A stretch of 64,000 bases of DNA from Streptantibioticus ferralitis (lineage in GTDB: Bacteria; Actinomycetota; Actinomycetes; Streptomycetales; Streptomycetaceae), in the NCBI RefSeq assembly GCF_029223525.1, contig NZ_JARHTQ010000033.1:19180-83179 (forward strand). The letters run 5' to 3'. Below, in pieces: positions 9,778 to 17,655 of the stretch. Each line of letters opens with the position of its first letter. Within the stretch, counting starts at the first letter, position 1. Position numbers and translations under genes: made by a program. The notes beneath the pieces are model-generated. The model saw nothing but the letters and a program-made list of their open reading frames with translations, did no database searches and was not told the origin of the DNA.

Positions 9778-10563
9778 GCCAACGCGCGGCGCCCGGGCAG
9801 GCCCTCCGCGCCGTCCGGGGCACCGCGTGCAGCGTCGGTCCGCCTGCCGTGCTCACATCAGAGATGACCAGGGCCCGGTCGGCCTCGACCCGGGTCATAC
9901 AGACGAACGGCGGCACGATCGGCGGGACCGGCAGCTGATCGGGTGTGAACGTCAGGCACAGCACCCCTTCGAGGCAGCCGCTGAACCGGGTCAGGTAGAG
10001 CGTCCCATCGCCGGTGAGGTCCAACTGGTCGGCGCCGGGCGCCAGTTCCGGCCCGCCGCGCGGGTCCGCAGCCGGTGGTCGGTCAACGAGGGCCGTGCGC
10101 ATCCGCAGCACCATCGCCTTCCGCGGACCCGCCGCGGTGAGCACCTCGGTGACCCCGGCGATGATGAAGCCGTCCGGTGCGAACCGCGTCGCGGTCACCA
10201 TAGGCGGCGTGTTCTGCGCCGGAGCGCCCGCGTAGCGGGGCGGCTCCGGTGCGGTACCGGGCACGGGCGCGGGTACCGCCCCGGCGGTGGATGACCCTTG
10301 CCGTCGGTGGAGTGGTCGGTCTGGACGAAGCCGGCAAGCCCCTTGCTGATCAGCTTTCCCGAGGAGACCTGGAAGCCGGTGCCGGAGACCGCGAATGAGG
10401 CGGCGATCACGCCCTGGGCCATTCGGGCGGCGAGCGCGCCGACCGCGCCGACCGCGGGCAACGTGACAACCACCGCCTTCTTCCAGGCCGTTCTGCCTTC
10501 CGGCATGGTGCGCCGTGCGGTGCCCAGGCGGTTCCTCCGTCGCGTCGGAAGACCCTCTGCCAT
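9731..10563 (-). pseudogene. DUF6230-like protein split over two reading frames
   Basis: The 5' part (10563 or, more likely, ATG 10506, down to about 10300) encodes a DUF6230-type N terminus: TAWKKAVVVTLP, a hydrophobic signal/anchor, then AQGVIAASFAVSGTGFQVS and a TDHSTDGKG segment. Family members continue for another 100 or more residues. Here the same frame runs into Pro/Arg-rich nonsense. A different minus-strand frame continues with plausible coding sequence (FAPDGFIIAGVTEVL, TLYLTRFSGCLEG, CLTFTPDQLPVPPIVPPF, EADRALVISDVST) to a stop at 9731. The two halves join if a frameshift is placed near 10290-10310. Either the gene is broken or the assembly has an indel. DUF6230 proteins are exported actinobacterial proteins of unknown function. 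Confidence 0.55.
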
Positions 10564-10603
10564 ACTGCGGATGACCCGCGGCAGTTGGAGAGTGGGGCGG
10601 AAT

Positions 10604-11257
10604 TTGAATAATAGTCAACGCTCTGGGCAGCGGTCGCCGGCGACCGCCCGGGACACCGAGCGGTCTCGGGCCCGGCGGGCCGAACTCATCGCGATCGGCC
10701 GCAAGTTGTTCGCGGACACCTCGTACGACGCGCTGTCCATGGACGACATCGCCCGTCACGCCGACGTGGCCAAGGGACTGATCTACTACTACTTCAAGAA
10801 CAAGCGCGGCTACTACCTGGCGATCATCGAGGAGTCGGTCGCCGAACTCGTCGTCAGGTCGGACAGCGACACCGGCCTGCCCCCGGCCGAGCGGGTGCGC
10901 CGCACCATCGACGGCTATCTGCGCTACGCCCAGCACCACCAGGCCGCGTACCGCACCATCATCACCGGCGGCGTCGGCTTCGACACCGAGGTGCACGCCA
11001 TCCGCGACGGGGTGCGCGAGGCGATCCTGACCACGATCGCGCACGGGGCATGGGGCCGTGGCGAGATCCAGCTGGTGACCCGGATGGCGCTGATCGGCTG
11101 GATGTCGGCGGTGGAGGGCGTCACCCTCGACTGGCTCGCCCACCAGGAGCTGCCGCGGGAGACGGTTCAGGCGCTCCTGGTGCGGATGCTGGGGGACGCG
11201 CTGCGCGCGATCGAGCACTTCGGGCCCAGCTGTCCGGCGCCGGTGCCCGGCAGCTGA
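10604..11257 (+). CDS. TetR/AcrR-family transcriptional regulator
   Basis: About 217 residues. The N-terminal TetR helix-turn-helix reads RRAELIAIGRKLFADTSYDALSMDDIA then HADVAKGLIYYYFKNKRGYY, followed by an all-helical C-terminal ligand domain. TTG at 10604 is chosen because it begins the conserved family-like N terminus; ATG at 10571 in the same frame is possible and neither start has a strong ribosome site. It is divergent from the DUF6230-like gene and 156 bp upstream of the cell-surface operon beginning at 11414, so it may control either. The ligand is unknown. Confidence 0.88.
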   Translation: MNNSQRSGQRSPATARDTERSRARRAELIAIGRKLFADTSYDALSMDDIARHADVAKGLIYYYFKNKRGYYLAIIEESVAELVVRSDSDTGLPPAERVRRTIDGYLRYAQHHQAAYRTIITGGVGFDTEVHAIRDGVREAILTTIAHGAWGRGEIQLVTRMALIGWMSAVEGVTLDWLAHQELPRETVQALLVRMLGDALRAIEHFGPSCPAPVPGS

Positions 11258-11370
11258 TGCCGGGGCTCCTCGCGGTGGCGGCCGCCTCGCCGCGTACTCC
11301 GGATTCCGGTGCTGTCCTTGCACCTTGTCTTCCCTCGGCAAGGGTCCCGGCGTACGGTCGAGGCCCAAAT

Positions 11371-11385
11371 CTGATGTGCCGTCAG
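11371..11385. promoter_or_regulatory. Imperfect inverted repeat ahead of the surface-protein operon
   Basis: CTGATG (11371-11376) and CGTCAG (11380-11385) form a 5-of-6 dyad with a 3-bp centre, about 30 bp upstream of the GTG at 11414. It could be an operator for the adjacent TetR protein or another regulator. Nothing else in the sequence supports the assignment. Confidence 0.3.
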
Positions 11386-11413
11386 TAACTTTCCGGCCGA
11401 AGGGAGATTGGCG

Positions 11414-12133
11414 GTGTCGTACTCCACGCGCAGGACGACGGCCCGGGGCGGAGCGCTCGTCCTGGCCGGGACGGTGATGGCGGGGGTGGCGTTGAGCACC
11501 GCCCCGACCGCGTACGCCACGACGGTTCCCGTCGACTACCAGTGCAAGACCCCGATCGGCGACAAGGGCGCCGTCTCGCCCATCGACATCAAGGCCGACC
11601 AGAGCGGCTCGGACTACAAGCTCACCATGTCCTTCCAGAAGGGTGTCTCGTCCAGCCCCATCGAACTCGGAAAGGGCGCGATGAACCCCAGCGCCGTCAT
11701 CAGGGTCGGCGGTGCCGACTCCGGGACGGTCAATGTGTCGGGCCCGCCGAACGACGCGCCGATCCCCGCCAACACCCCCATAAAGATCAGTGACTTGACG
11801 GGTACGTACACCCCGCACGCCAGTGGCAAGGTCACCTTCACCGCGGGCACCCTCACCATCAAGGCGCTCGGCACCACCACGACGTGTACGGCGAGCAACA
11901 ACCCCGGTCCCTCGCTCACCCTGGACGTCAGCGCGGCGGGCGGGTCCGGGGGCTCGGGCGGCTCCAGCTCCGCCTCCGGTTCCGGTTCCAGTTCCTCGTC
12001 CGGCTCCGGCGGCCAGCTCCCGCAGACCGGTCCGGCCGACTCCGCGATCGCGTTGGGCACCTTCGGCGGCACGGTGCTGCTGCTCGGCGCGGGCGGCGTG
12101 CTGTGGCTGACCCGGAGGAACCAGACGCGCTAG
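11414..12133 (+). CDS. LPQTG-anchored cell-surface protein with a DUF6801-like domain
   Basis: A 239-residue exported protein. It has a signal peptide (about residues 1-35, ending near AYA), one beta-rich domain with two cysteines (YQC and TTTTC, probably a disulfide), a Gly/Ser-rich spacer (about 177-201), the sortase motif LPQTG at 202-206, a hydrophobic segment and a basic tail RRNQTR. GTG 11414 follows AAGGGAG at 11400-11406; TTG 11408 is an alternative. Its domain is closely similar to the second domain of the operon's last protein (shared VDYQC, VRVGGAD/VKVGGAD, GTYxPxASGK/ATGK and ALGTTTTC blocks). It is the first gene of a four-gene operon with no sortase gene nearby. Confidence 0.85.
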   Translation: MSYSTRRTTARGGALVLAGTVMAGVALSTAPTAYATTVPVDYQCKTPIGDKGAVSPIDIKADQSGSDYKLTMSFQKGVSSSPIELGKGAMNPSAVIRVGGADSGTVNVSGPPNDAPIPANTPIKISDLTGTYTPHASGKVTFTAGTLTIKALGTTTTCTASNNPGPSLTLDVSAAGGSGGSGGSSSASGSGSSSSSGSGGQLPQTGPADSAIALGTFGGTVLLLGAGGVLWLTRRNQTR

Positions 12134-12185
12134 GCCCTGTCCGCCGGACGGGCTCTGGCGCGCGGCAGCGGAAGGAGTGCGGCTC

Positions 12186-13136
12186 ATGGCGTCCGTCAAG
12201 GCGTCGCTCGTGTCCTCGGTCGTGTCGTCGCCCAGGTCGTCGGGAGCGCGGGCCACCGGCGCCGTCATCGCGGTGCTGCTGGTGTGCGCCGCCCTCGGCG
12301 GGTGGACCGCGGCGCCCGCCGGTGACCGCCCGTACTTCTACCTGGAAAGCGGTCCCGGCACGGTGCTGCGGGACACCGTCTCGGTGGCCAACACCTCAGG
12401 CAGGCCCGAGCGGTTCACGCTCTACGGCGTCGACGGACACCTCACCGCCAAGGGATCCCTCGCGGTCCGCAGCGCCGCCGACAGCAAGGACTCCGGCACC
12501 TGGACGCGCTTCGCCTCGTCCTCGGTGAACGTTCCGGCCAGGACCCGCGCCGACGTTCCGTTCACCGTCACGGTGCCCGGCACGGCGCCGCCCGGTGACC
12601 ATCCGGCCGCCATCGTCGTCGAGGACAGCGCGGGGCAGCGGGCCACCGTGCCGGTCCATCTGCGGGTCACCGGACCCGCCCTGGCCGCGCTCGGCGTCGA
12701 GGACCTGGCGGTGGTACGGACCGTGCACGGCACCGAGATCCGCTACGTCCTGGTCAACCGCGGCAACACCCCGCTGACCCCGAGCGCCGCCGTACGGGCG
12801 GACGGTCTGTTCGGAACGTCACTGCGCCGCCCGGCGCGCCGGCTGGCGGTGCTGCCGCCCGGCCAGCGGGCCCGGATCGCCGAGCGATGGCCGCACCCCC
12901 CGGCGCTGGACCGCGTACGGATGCGGGTGACGGCCACGGCGGACGGCCGTACGACGGCCGTCGGTACCGCTTCCTACACCGCCGTGCCCTGGGCGCTGGT
13001 CGGCGGGGTGTGCGCGGGCGGCGGATGCGTCGCCGTGCCGTTGCTCGTACGACGCCGTAGCCGCGCGCCGGACCGATCCGAGGACGGCGGGCAACCCGGC
13101 GACAGCGCCCGGGAACTGGCGGGAGCGACGACATGA
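12186..13136 (+). CDS. DUF916/WxLIP-like membrane-anchored extracellular protein
   Basis: About 316 residues. An N-terminal signal/anchor is followed by an Ig-like domain starting FYLESGPGTVLRDTVSVANTSGRP, which has the look of the peptidoglycan-binding domain of WxL-interacting proteins (DUF916). A second beta region (GVEDLAVVRTV...YVLVNRGNTPL) follows, then one C-terminal membrane segment (about 276-293) and a basic cytoplasmic tail. ATG 12186 has GGAAGGAG at 12170-12176; GTG 12177 is an alternative. It follows the LPQTG gene by 52 bp and overlaps the next gene by 4 bp. The family call is by eye and should be tested by a profile search. Confidence 0.7.
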   Translation: MASVKASLVSSVVSSPRSSGARATGAVIAVLLVCAALGGWTAAPAGDRPYFYLESGPGTVLRDTVSVANTSGRPERFTLYGVDGHLTAKGSLAVRSAADSKDSGTWTRFASSSVNVPARTRADVPFTVTVPGTAPPGDHPAAIVVEDSAGQRATVPVHLRVTGPALAALGVEDLAVVRTVHGTEIRYVLVNRGNTPLTPSAAVRADGLFGTSLRRPARRLAVLPPGQRARIAERWPHPPALDRVRMRVTATADGRTTAVGTASYTAVPWALVGGVCAGGGCVAVPLLVRRRSRAPDRSEDGGQPGDSARELAGATT

Positions 13137-14188
13137 CACGGCGAAACCGGTGCGCGGCAGCCGTCCTCGCACTGCTGCTGCCCCTCCTCGTACTGGCCGC
13201 GCCCGGCCCGGCGACCGCTGCCGGGGCGTCCGTCCGGCTGTCCGCCCAACAGGCGGGCGCGGGCGGCTCGATCACCGTGACCGGGTCGGGCTGGCGCCCG
13301 AACACCCTGCTGACGATGCTGATCTGCGGCCAGAACGCCATCGGGGGCACCAACTCCTGTGCCAATGCCACCGGGCGGGCGGTCACCACCGACGCGTCCG
13401 GCGCGTTCAGCAGACGACTGCCGGTCGCCGAGCCGCCCAAGCCGTGCCCGTGCGTGGTGCATGTCGCGACCGTCATGGGCGATCCGGTCATCGTGGACGC
13501 CGCGTTCAGCGTGGCCGGGCACCCGGTGGCGCCGCTGCCGTCGGACATCGGTGGCGGGCGGCTCGCCGCGCTCGGCGCCCGTCTCGACGGCAGCAGCGGT
13601 CTGCTGACCTGGTTCGGTGCGCCCGCTCAGCGCCAACTCGTGGTCACCGTGGGCAACATGGGCTCTGACCGGGCGAAGGACCCGATCTTCAAGGTGGGCG
13701 TCTCACACGGTGTCTACGCGCCGCGGTGGCAGGACCAGCAGTGGCGGGGCACCGTGGAACCCGGTGCGAGGGCGCAGGTCAGCCTGCCGGTCGAGCTGGC
13801 GTCCGGGGCGCACGGTGACTACCGGGTGACGCTGCAGTACGGCGACAAGGTGCTGGTCGAGCAGCCGTGGAGCGTCTCACGTCCGTGGGGCGTGACCCTC
13901 TTCTGGATCCTGCTGTTCATCGTCGTTCCGGCCGCGGTCTTCCGGATCGGCATGGCGATCGTCGACCGTCTGCGCCCACCGGCGGCCACCCGGCGCCACA
14001 GCCTGGCCCACGCCCGTATCCGGGTCCGCACCCGCACTCCCGCCCACCGGAGCACCACCCCGGCCCCTGCCACCTCGCACCGCTCCGGAAGCCTGCCGTG
14101 GTTCACCCCGGACACCCGTCCGGCGGACCGCCGCACACCCTCCGCACCGTCGACCGATGACCACCCCACTGCGAAGGGAAGCACGTGA
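13133..14188 (+). CDS. Membrane-anchored protein with a neocarzinostatin-apoprotein-like domain
   Basis: A 351-residue protein. A signal peptide ends near TAAGA. A domain of about 110 residues follows that resembles the neocarzinostatin/macromomycin apoprotein fold (VTGSGWRPNTLLTMLICGQ, then GTNSCANATGRAVTTDASGAF). A second beta domain comes next, then one membrane helix near residues 256-276 and a long basic, Thr/Pro-rich cytoplasmic tail. ATG 13133 overlaps the previous stop (ATGA), and its own end overlaps the next gene (GTGA). In enediyne producers this fold binds the chromophore. No polyketide genes are present here, so the domain is more likely a structural or ligand-binding module of the surface complex. 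Confidence 0.75.
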   Translation: MTRRNRCAAAVLALLLPLLVLAAPGPATAAGASVRLSAQQAGAGGSITVTGSGWRPNTLLTMLICGQNAIGGTNSCANATGRAVTTDASGAFSRRLPVAEPPKPCPCVVHVATVMGDPVIVDAAFSVAGHPVAPLPSDIGGGRLAALGARLDGSSGLLTWFGAPAQRQLVVTVGNMGSDRAKDPIFKVGVSHGVYAPRWQDQQWRGTVEPGARAQVSLPVELASGAHGDYRVTLQYGDKVLVEQPWSVSRPWGVTLFWILLFIVVPAAVFRIGMAIVDRLRPPAATRRHSLAHARIRVRTRTPAHRSTTPAPATSHRSGSLPWFTPDTRPADRRTPSAPSTDDHPTAKGST

Positions 14189-15630
14189 CACGTACCCGAA
14201 CGCGACCACCCACGAGCCGGACCGCCAGCGCGGTCGGAGTCGCGCTGCTACTCGGCGGGGCATCCCTGGTCTGGGCCGCGGGACCGGCCCATGCCGCCGA
14301 GTCGGACTTCGCCACCCAGTGCGTCCCACCGCCGATCTCCGGCCTGCCGCCCGTCAAGGGCACCACGAAGGCCGACATCACCGCCCCGGCCACCGCGACC
14401 GTGGGCGACGAGATCACGGTGGTCTGGAAGACCGTCCAGGCGGCGTCCAACAACCCCGGCATCATCGACCTCGGCAAGGACACCGTGCAGCCGAGCGGGA
14501 ACCTGGCGGTCGGTGGCGCGCAGACCGGCACGCTGGCCGTCCAGGGTGCGCGCGTCAACCCGCCGATCCCCAAGAACAGCCCCATGGTGCTGTCCGACAT
14601 GACCGGCAAGCTGAAGCTCACGACGGCGGGGGATGTGACGCTCACCCCCTCGGACTACGACATCAACGTCAGCCAGCCGATCTCCACCGACACCAAGTGC
14701 AAGGCGACCGCCACCGTTCCGCCCGCCGTCACCATCAAGGTGACCGCGGGCGGCGGCAGTTCAGGCGGCACTTCCGGCGGCACCAGCGCAGGCGGTACGA
14801 GCGCGGGCGGCACCAGCGCGGGCGGTACGAGCGCAGGCGGCACCAGCGCGGGCGGTACGAGCAGCGGCGGTACGGCCGCGGGCGGCACCAGCAGCGGCGG
14901 TACCGGCAGTTCCGGCGGTACGGGCAGCGGGGGCACCAGTGGTGGGGACACCGGTGGCACCAGCGGCGGCTCCGGCGGCGGAACGTCCTTCACCGGCAAG
15001 CCCGTTGACGTCGACTACCAGTGCGTGACCCCGATCGGCAACAAGAGCGCGGTCTCCCCGGTGCAGATCAACGCCGAGAAGAGCGGCGGCGACTTCGGCC
15101 TGACCGTGCACTTCGGCAAGAGCGTGATGAACAGCCCGGCGGACATCCCCGCCAACTCCGTCAAGCCGTCGATGCAGGTGAAGGTCGGCGGGGCGGACAA
15201 GGGCACGGTCCCGGTCGCCGGGCCGACCAACCCACAGCCCATCAAGGCCGGCGACCCCATCACGATCCCGGACCTGAAGGGCACCTACAAGCCGGGCGCC
15301 ACCGGAAAGTCAACGCTCACCCCGGGCGTCCTGACCGTCAACGCACTCGGCACCACGACCACCTGCTCCCCGGCGAAGGACCCGGGCGTCTCCCTGACCC
15401 TCGACACCTCCGCCCAGCAGGGCGGCACCAGCAGCGGCGGAACCTCCACCGGTACCAGCGGTACCAGCGGCGGTACGGGCACGTCCTCCGGCTCGGGCTC
15501 CGGCGGCCTCGCCCAGACTGGCGCGAGCGACATCGGCGCGCTGCACGCCCTCGCACTGGTGGCGGGCACCGTCATCCTGCTGGGCGGCGCGATCTTCACC
15601 TTCACCCCCTGGCGCAAGCTGCGCCGGTGA
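14185..15630 (+). CDS. LAQTG-anchored surface protein with duplicated DUF6801-like domains
   Basis: A 481-residue exported protein: signal peptide (about 1-37), beta domain 1 (about 40-190, cysteines in ATQC and DTKC), a linker of GGTSAGG-type repeats (about 192-270), beta domain 2 (about 273-410, YQC and TTTTC), a second Gly/Ser/Thr spacer, the sorting motif LAQTG at 442-446, a hydrophobic helix and a basic tail WRKLRR. LAxTG is the motif used by Streptomyces class E sortases, for example for long chaplins (family knowledge). Domain 2 is highly similar to the protein encoded at 11414. The GTG at 14185 overlaps the previous stop. The operon ends here with a strong hairpin at 15637-15672. Confidence 0.85.
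   Translation: MTRTRTRPPTSRTASAVGVALLLGGASLVWAAGPAHAAESDFATQCVPPPISGLPPVKGTTKADITAPATATVGDEITVVWKTVQAASNNPGIIDLGKDTVQPSGNLAVGGAQTGTLAVQGARVNPPIPKNSPMVLSDMTGKLKLTTAGDVTLTPSDYDINVSQPISTDTKCKATATVPPAVTIKVTAGGGSSGGTSGGTSAGGTSAGGTSAGGTSAGGTSAGGTSSGGTAAGGTSSGGTGSSGGTGSGGTSGGDTGGTSGGSGGGTSFTGKPVDVDYQCVTPIGNKSAVSPVQINAEKSGGDFGLTVHFGKSVMNSPADIPANSVKPSMQVKVGGADKGTVPVAGPTNPQPIKAGDPITIPDLKGTYKPGATGKSTLTPGVLTVNALGTTTTCSPAKDPGVSLTLDTSAQQGGTSSGGTSTGTSGTSGGTGTSSGSGSGGLAQTGASDIGALHALALVAGTVILLGGAIFTFTPWRKLRR
14758..14990 (+). repeat. In-frame Gly/Ser/Thr codon repeats in the surface-protein linker
   Basis: Tandem imperfect 15-bp units (ggcggtacgagcgca and variants) encode a GGTSA-type linker between the two domains of the LAQTG protein. 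The alternating GGT ACG / GGC ACC codon use suggests expansion by slippage or unequal recombination. Confidence 0.8.
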
Positions 15631-15636
15631 AACACC

Positions 15637-15672
15637 GAGAGGGCCCCGGGACGGATGTCCCGGGGCCCTCTC
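15637..15672. terminator. Bidirectional hairpin terminator
   Basis: A perfect 16-bp stem (15637-15652 with 15657-15672) and a 4-nt loop, placed between the end of the surface-protein operon (+) and the end of the peptide transporter gene (-). Confidence 0.85.
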
Positions 15673-15692
15673 CACCGCTTGTCAGCGGGGCG

Positions 15693-17198
15693 TCAGTGCA
15701 CGTCGCCCATCAGATTGATGATCCGCTTCCGCCAGATCACCACCGCGACACCGGCGAGCACGGCCACCGCGCCCTGGATCGCGAACGACGCCTCGGACAG
15801 GAACGCGTTGCCCGCCACCAGCTGGATGATCGCGGCGGTGCAGTCACCCGCCGTCACGGCCAGGAACCACAGACCCATCATCTGGCCCGCGTACTTGGCC
15901 GGGGCCAGCTTCGTGGTGACCGACAGACCGACCGGCGAGAGGCACAGCTCCGCGACCGTCTGGACCAGATAGACCATCGCCAGCCACAGCGGGGTGACCT
16001 TCGCGCCGCCCGCGGCCGCCGCCTGCGCCAGCATCATCACGCCGAAGGAGGCGCCGATGCCGATCAGACCGTAGGCGAACTTCACCGTGGTGCTCGGGTT
16101 GCGGTCCCGCAGCTTGATCCAGAGCATCGCGACGAACGGGGCCAGCGCCATGATGTAGAGCGGGTTCAGCGACTGGAACCAACTGCTGGGGAAGTTGAAG
16201 CCGAACAGCTTCGAGGCGGTGTTGTCGCTCGCGAAGACCGTCAGGGTCGAGCCGGACTGGTCGTAGATCATCCAGAACACCGCGGCCGCGATGAAGAACC
16301 AGATGTATCCGGTCACCTTCGACTTCTCGTCCGCCGTGATGTCCTTGTCACGGCGGATCTTGACGAAGTACCAAGCGGGCAGCGCCAGTCCGGCCAGCGA
16401 CAGCGGCCACAGCGCCCAGTTGATGGTGAACGAGCCGGTGGCGACGACGATGGCGTAGAAGACCACCGCGGCGCCGGACCACAGGCTGGCCTTCTTCAGC
16501 AGCGCGGTGCGCTCCTCGGCCCGCAGCGGGGCCGGAACGACGCTGCTCTCCTCCGCCAGATGGCGGGTGCCCAGCAGGAACTGGCCGAGACCCAGCGCCA
16601 TGCCGACACCGGCGAGCGCGAAGCCCAGGTGCCAGTTGACGCTCTGCCCGACCGTGCCGATGACCAGCGGCGCGGCGAAGGCACCGAGGTTGATGCCCAT
16701 GTAGAAGATCGTGAACGCACCGTCCCGGCGCGGGTCGTTCCGGTCCGGGTAGAGGTGGCCGACCATCGTGGAGATGTTGGCCTTCAGCAGACCGGAGCCG
16801 ACCGCGATGAAGACCAGGCCGACGAAGAACGAGGCCTCGAACGGCACGGCCAGCAGGAAGTGGCCGATCATGATGATCGTGCCGGCCACGGCCACCGTCT
16901 TGCGGGGACCCCACAGACGGTCGGCGATCCAGCCGCCCGGCATGGCGAGCAGGTACACCGTCGCGTTGTAGACGGAGTAGATGGCCGCGCCCGTGGCGGC
17001 CGCGAAGGCGAGACCGCCCTTGGAAGCGGGGGCGACCAGATAGAGCACGAGCAGCGCGCGCATGCCGTAGAAGCTGAACCGCTCCCACATCTCGGTCATG
17101 AAGAGAGTGGCCAGGCCGCGGGGGTGGCCGAAGAAGGTCTTGCCGCCGTTCGCAGGGGTTGCCTGCGCCGCGGCGTCCTTCGTCAGGCTGGACGCCAT
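15693..17198 (-). CDS. Proton-dependent oligopeptide transporter (POT/PTR family)
   Basis: A 501-residue polytopic membrane protein expected to import di- and tripeptides with protons. Family signatures are the N-terminal EMWERFSFYGMRALL (the ExxER-type motif), PGGWIADRLWGPRK in the loop after the third helix, FTIFYMGINLGAF (PTR2 signature) and ELCLSPVGLS. About 14 membrane helices can be picked out. ATG 17198 is preceded by AAGGAACG. A 457-bp region with two inverted repeats separates it from the divergent response regulator gene. Confidence 0.93.
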   Translation of the reverse strand: MASSLTKDAAAQATPANGGKTFFGHPRGLATLFMTEMWERFSFYGMRALLVLYLVAPASKGGLAFAAATGAAIYSVYNATVYLLAMPGGWIADRLWGPRKTVAVAGTIIMIGHFLLAVPFEASFFVGLVFIAVGSGLLKANISTMVGHLYPDRNDPRRDGAFTIFYMGINLGAFAAPLVIGTVGQSVNWHLGFALAGVGMALGLGQFLLGTRHLAEESSVVPAPLRAEERTALLKKASLWSGAAVVFYAIVVATGSFTINWALWPLSLAGLALPAWYFVKIRRDKDITADEKSKVTGYIWFFIAAAVFWMIYDQSGSTLTVFASDNTASKLFGFNFPSSWFQSLNPLYIMALAPFVAMLWIKLRDRNPSTTVKFAYGLIGIGASFGVMMLAQAAAAGGAKVTPLWLAMVYLVQTVAELCLSPVGLSVTTKLAPAKYAGQMMGLWFLAVTAGDCTAAIIQLVAGNAFLSEASFAIQGAVAVLAGVAVVIWRKRIINLMGDVH

Positions 17199-17220
17199 GG
17201 TCGTTCCTTGGGTGCTCAGA

Positions 17221-17244
17221 GTGTGCGCTGGGGGGAACGCACAC
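17221..17244. promoter_or_regulatory. Inverted repeat just upstream of the POT transporter start
   Basis: GTGTGCG (17221-17227) and CGCACAC (17238-17244) form a perfect 7-bp dyad with a 10-bp spacer, 23-46 bp ahead of the transporter start on the minus strand. It could be an operator or a leader hairpin. Confidence 0.35.
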
Positions 17245-17430
17245 CCGGTGGGGGAGGCCGGCACCGGCGCGCACCGCCCGCCCCCAACGCCCAGGGGGTT
17301 CGCTCCCTTGTCAGGGGGAGCGACAGAGCAGTCGCACACCGGGATCCACGCCCGCGCGCTTGCGTCGCGGGCCCGGCCGACAGGTCATTCACTGTTGTCG
17401 AGGCTGGAGGTAGGCCAACCCCGCACAGAA

Positions 17431-17466
17431 AGAGACTCTTGGCGCGTCGTTCGGCCGAGAGTCTCT
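17431..17466. promoter_or_regulatory. 13-bp inverted repeat in the POT / response-regulator intergenic region
   Basis: Arms 17431-17443 and 17454-17466 pair with one mismatch around a 10-nt loop. Each arm is itself nearly palindromic (AGAGACTCTTGG and AGAGTCTCTTGG), giving a direct repeat superimposed on the dyad. It lies 190 bp upstream of the response regulator and 230 bp upstream of the transporter. The rest of 17199-17655 shows no coding sequence. Confidence 0.45.
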
Positions 17467-17655
17467 TGGTCGTGCTAACGGACGTTCGCCCCAAGGTAGG
17501 TCAAGAGGCGCGGCCAATGCACCGACTTGAGATATTCGTCACAGGGGCGCGAGGAGTCGCGCGATCCACCTCCCGGCGCTCCGAGCCCCGTCGACGATCC
17601 GGTGGGCGTCCGCCCGCGCGCCCCTGTGGCCAGCTACGCGGACTACCATCAGCCC

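Noticed and set aside
9731..12268. 845-codon open frame on the minus strand spanning the TetR and first surface-protein genes
   Set aside because: Most of it is a mirror of high-GC coding DNA on the plus strand; only its last part (below about 10300) has plausible protein character, and that was assigned to the frameshifted DUF6230-like gene.
13133..14188. Enediyne apoprotein or resistance gene marking a biosynthetic cluster
   Set aside because: The protein is membrane anchored with an extra domain and a long tail, and no polyketide or chromophore genes lie nearby.
14758..14990. Possible CRISPR or regulatory repeat
   Set aside because: The 15-bp periodicity is in frame and encodes a Gly/Ser/Thr linker.
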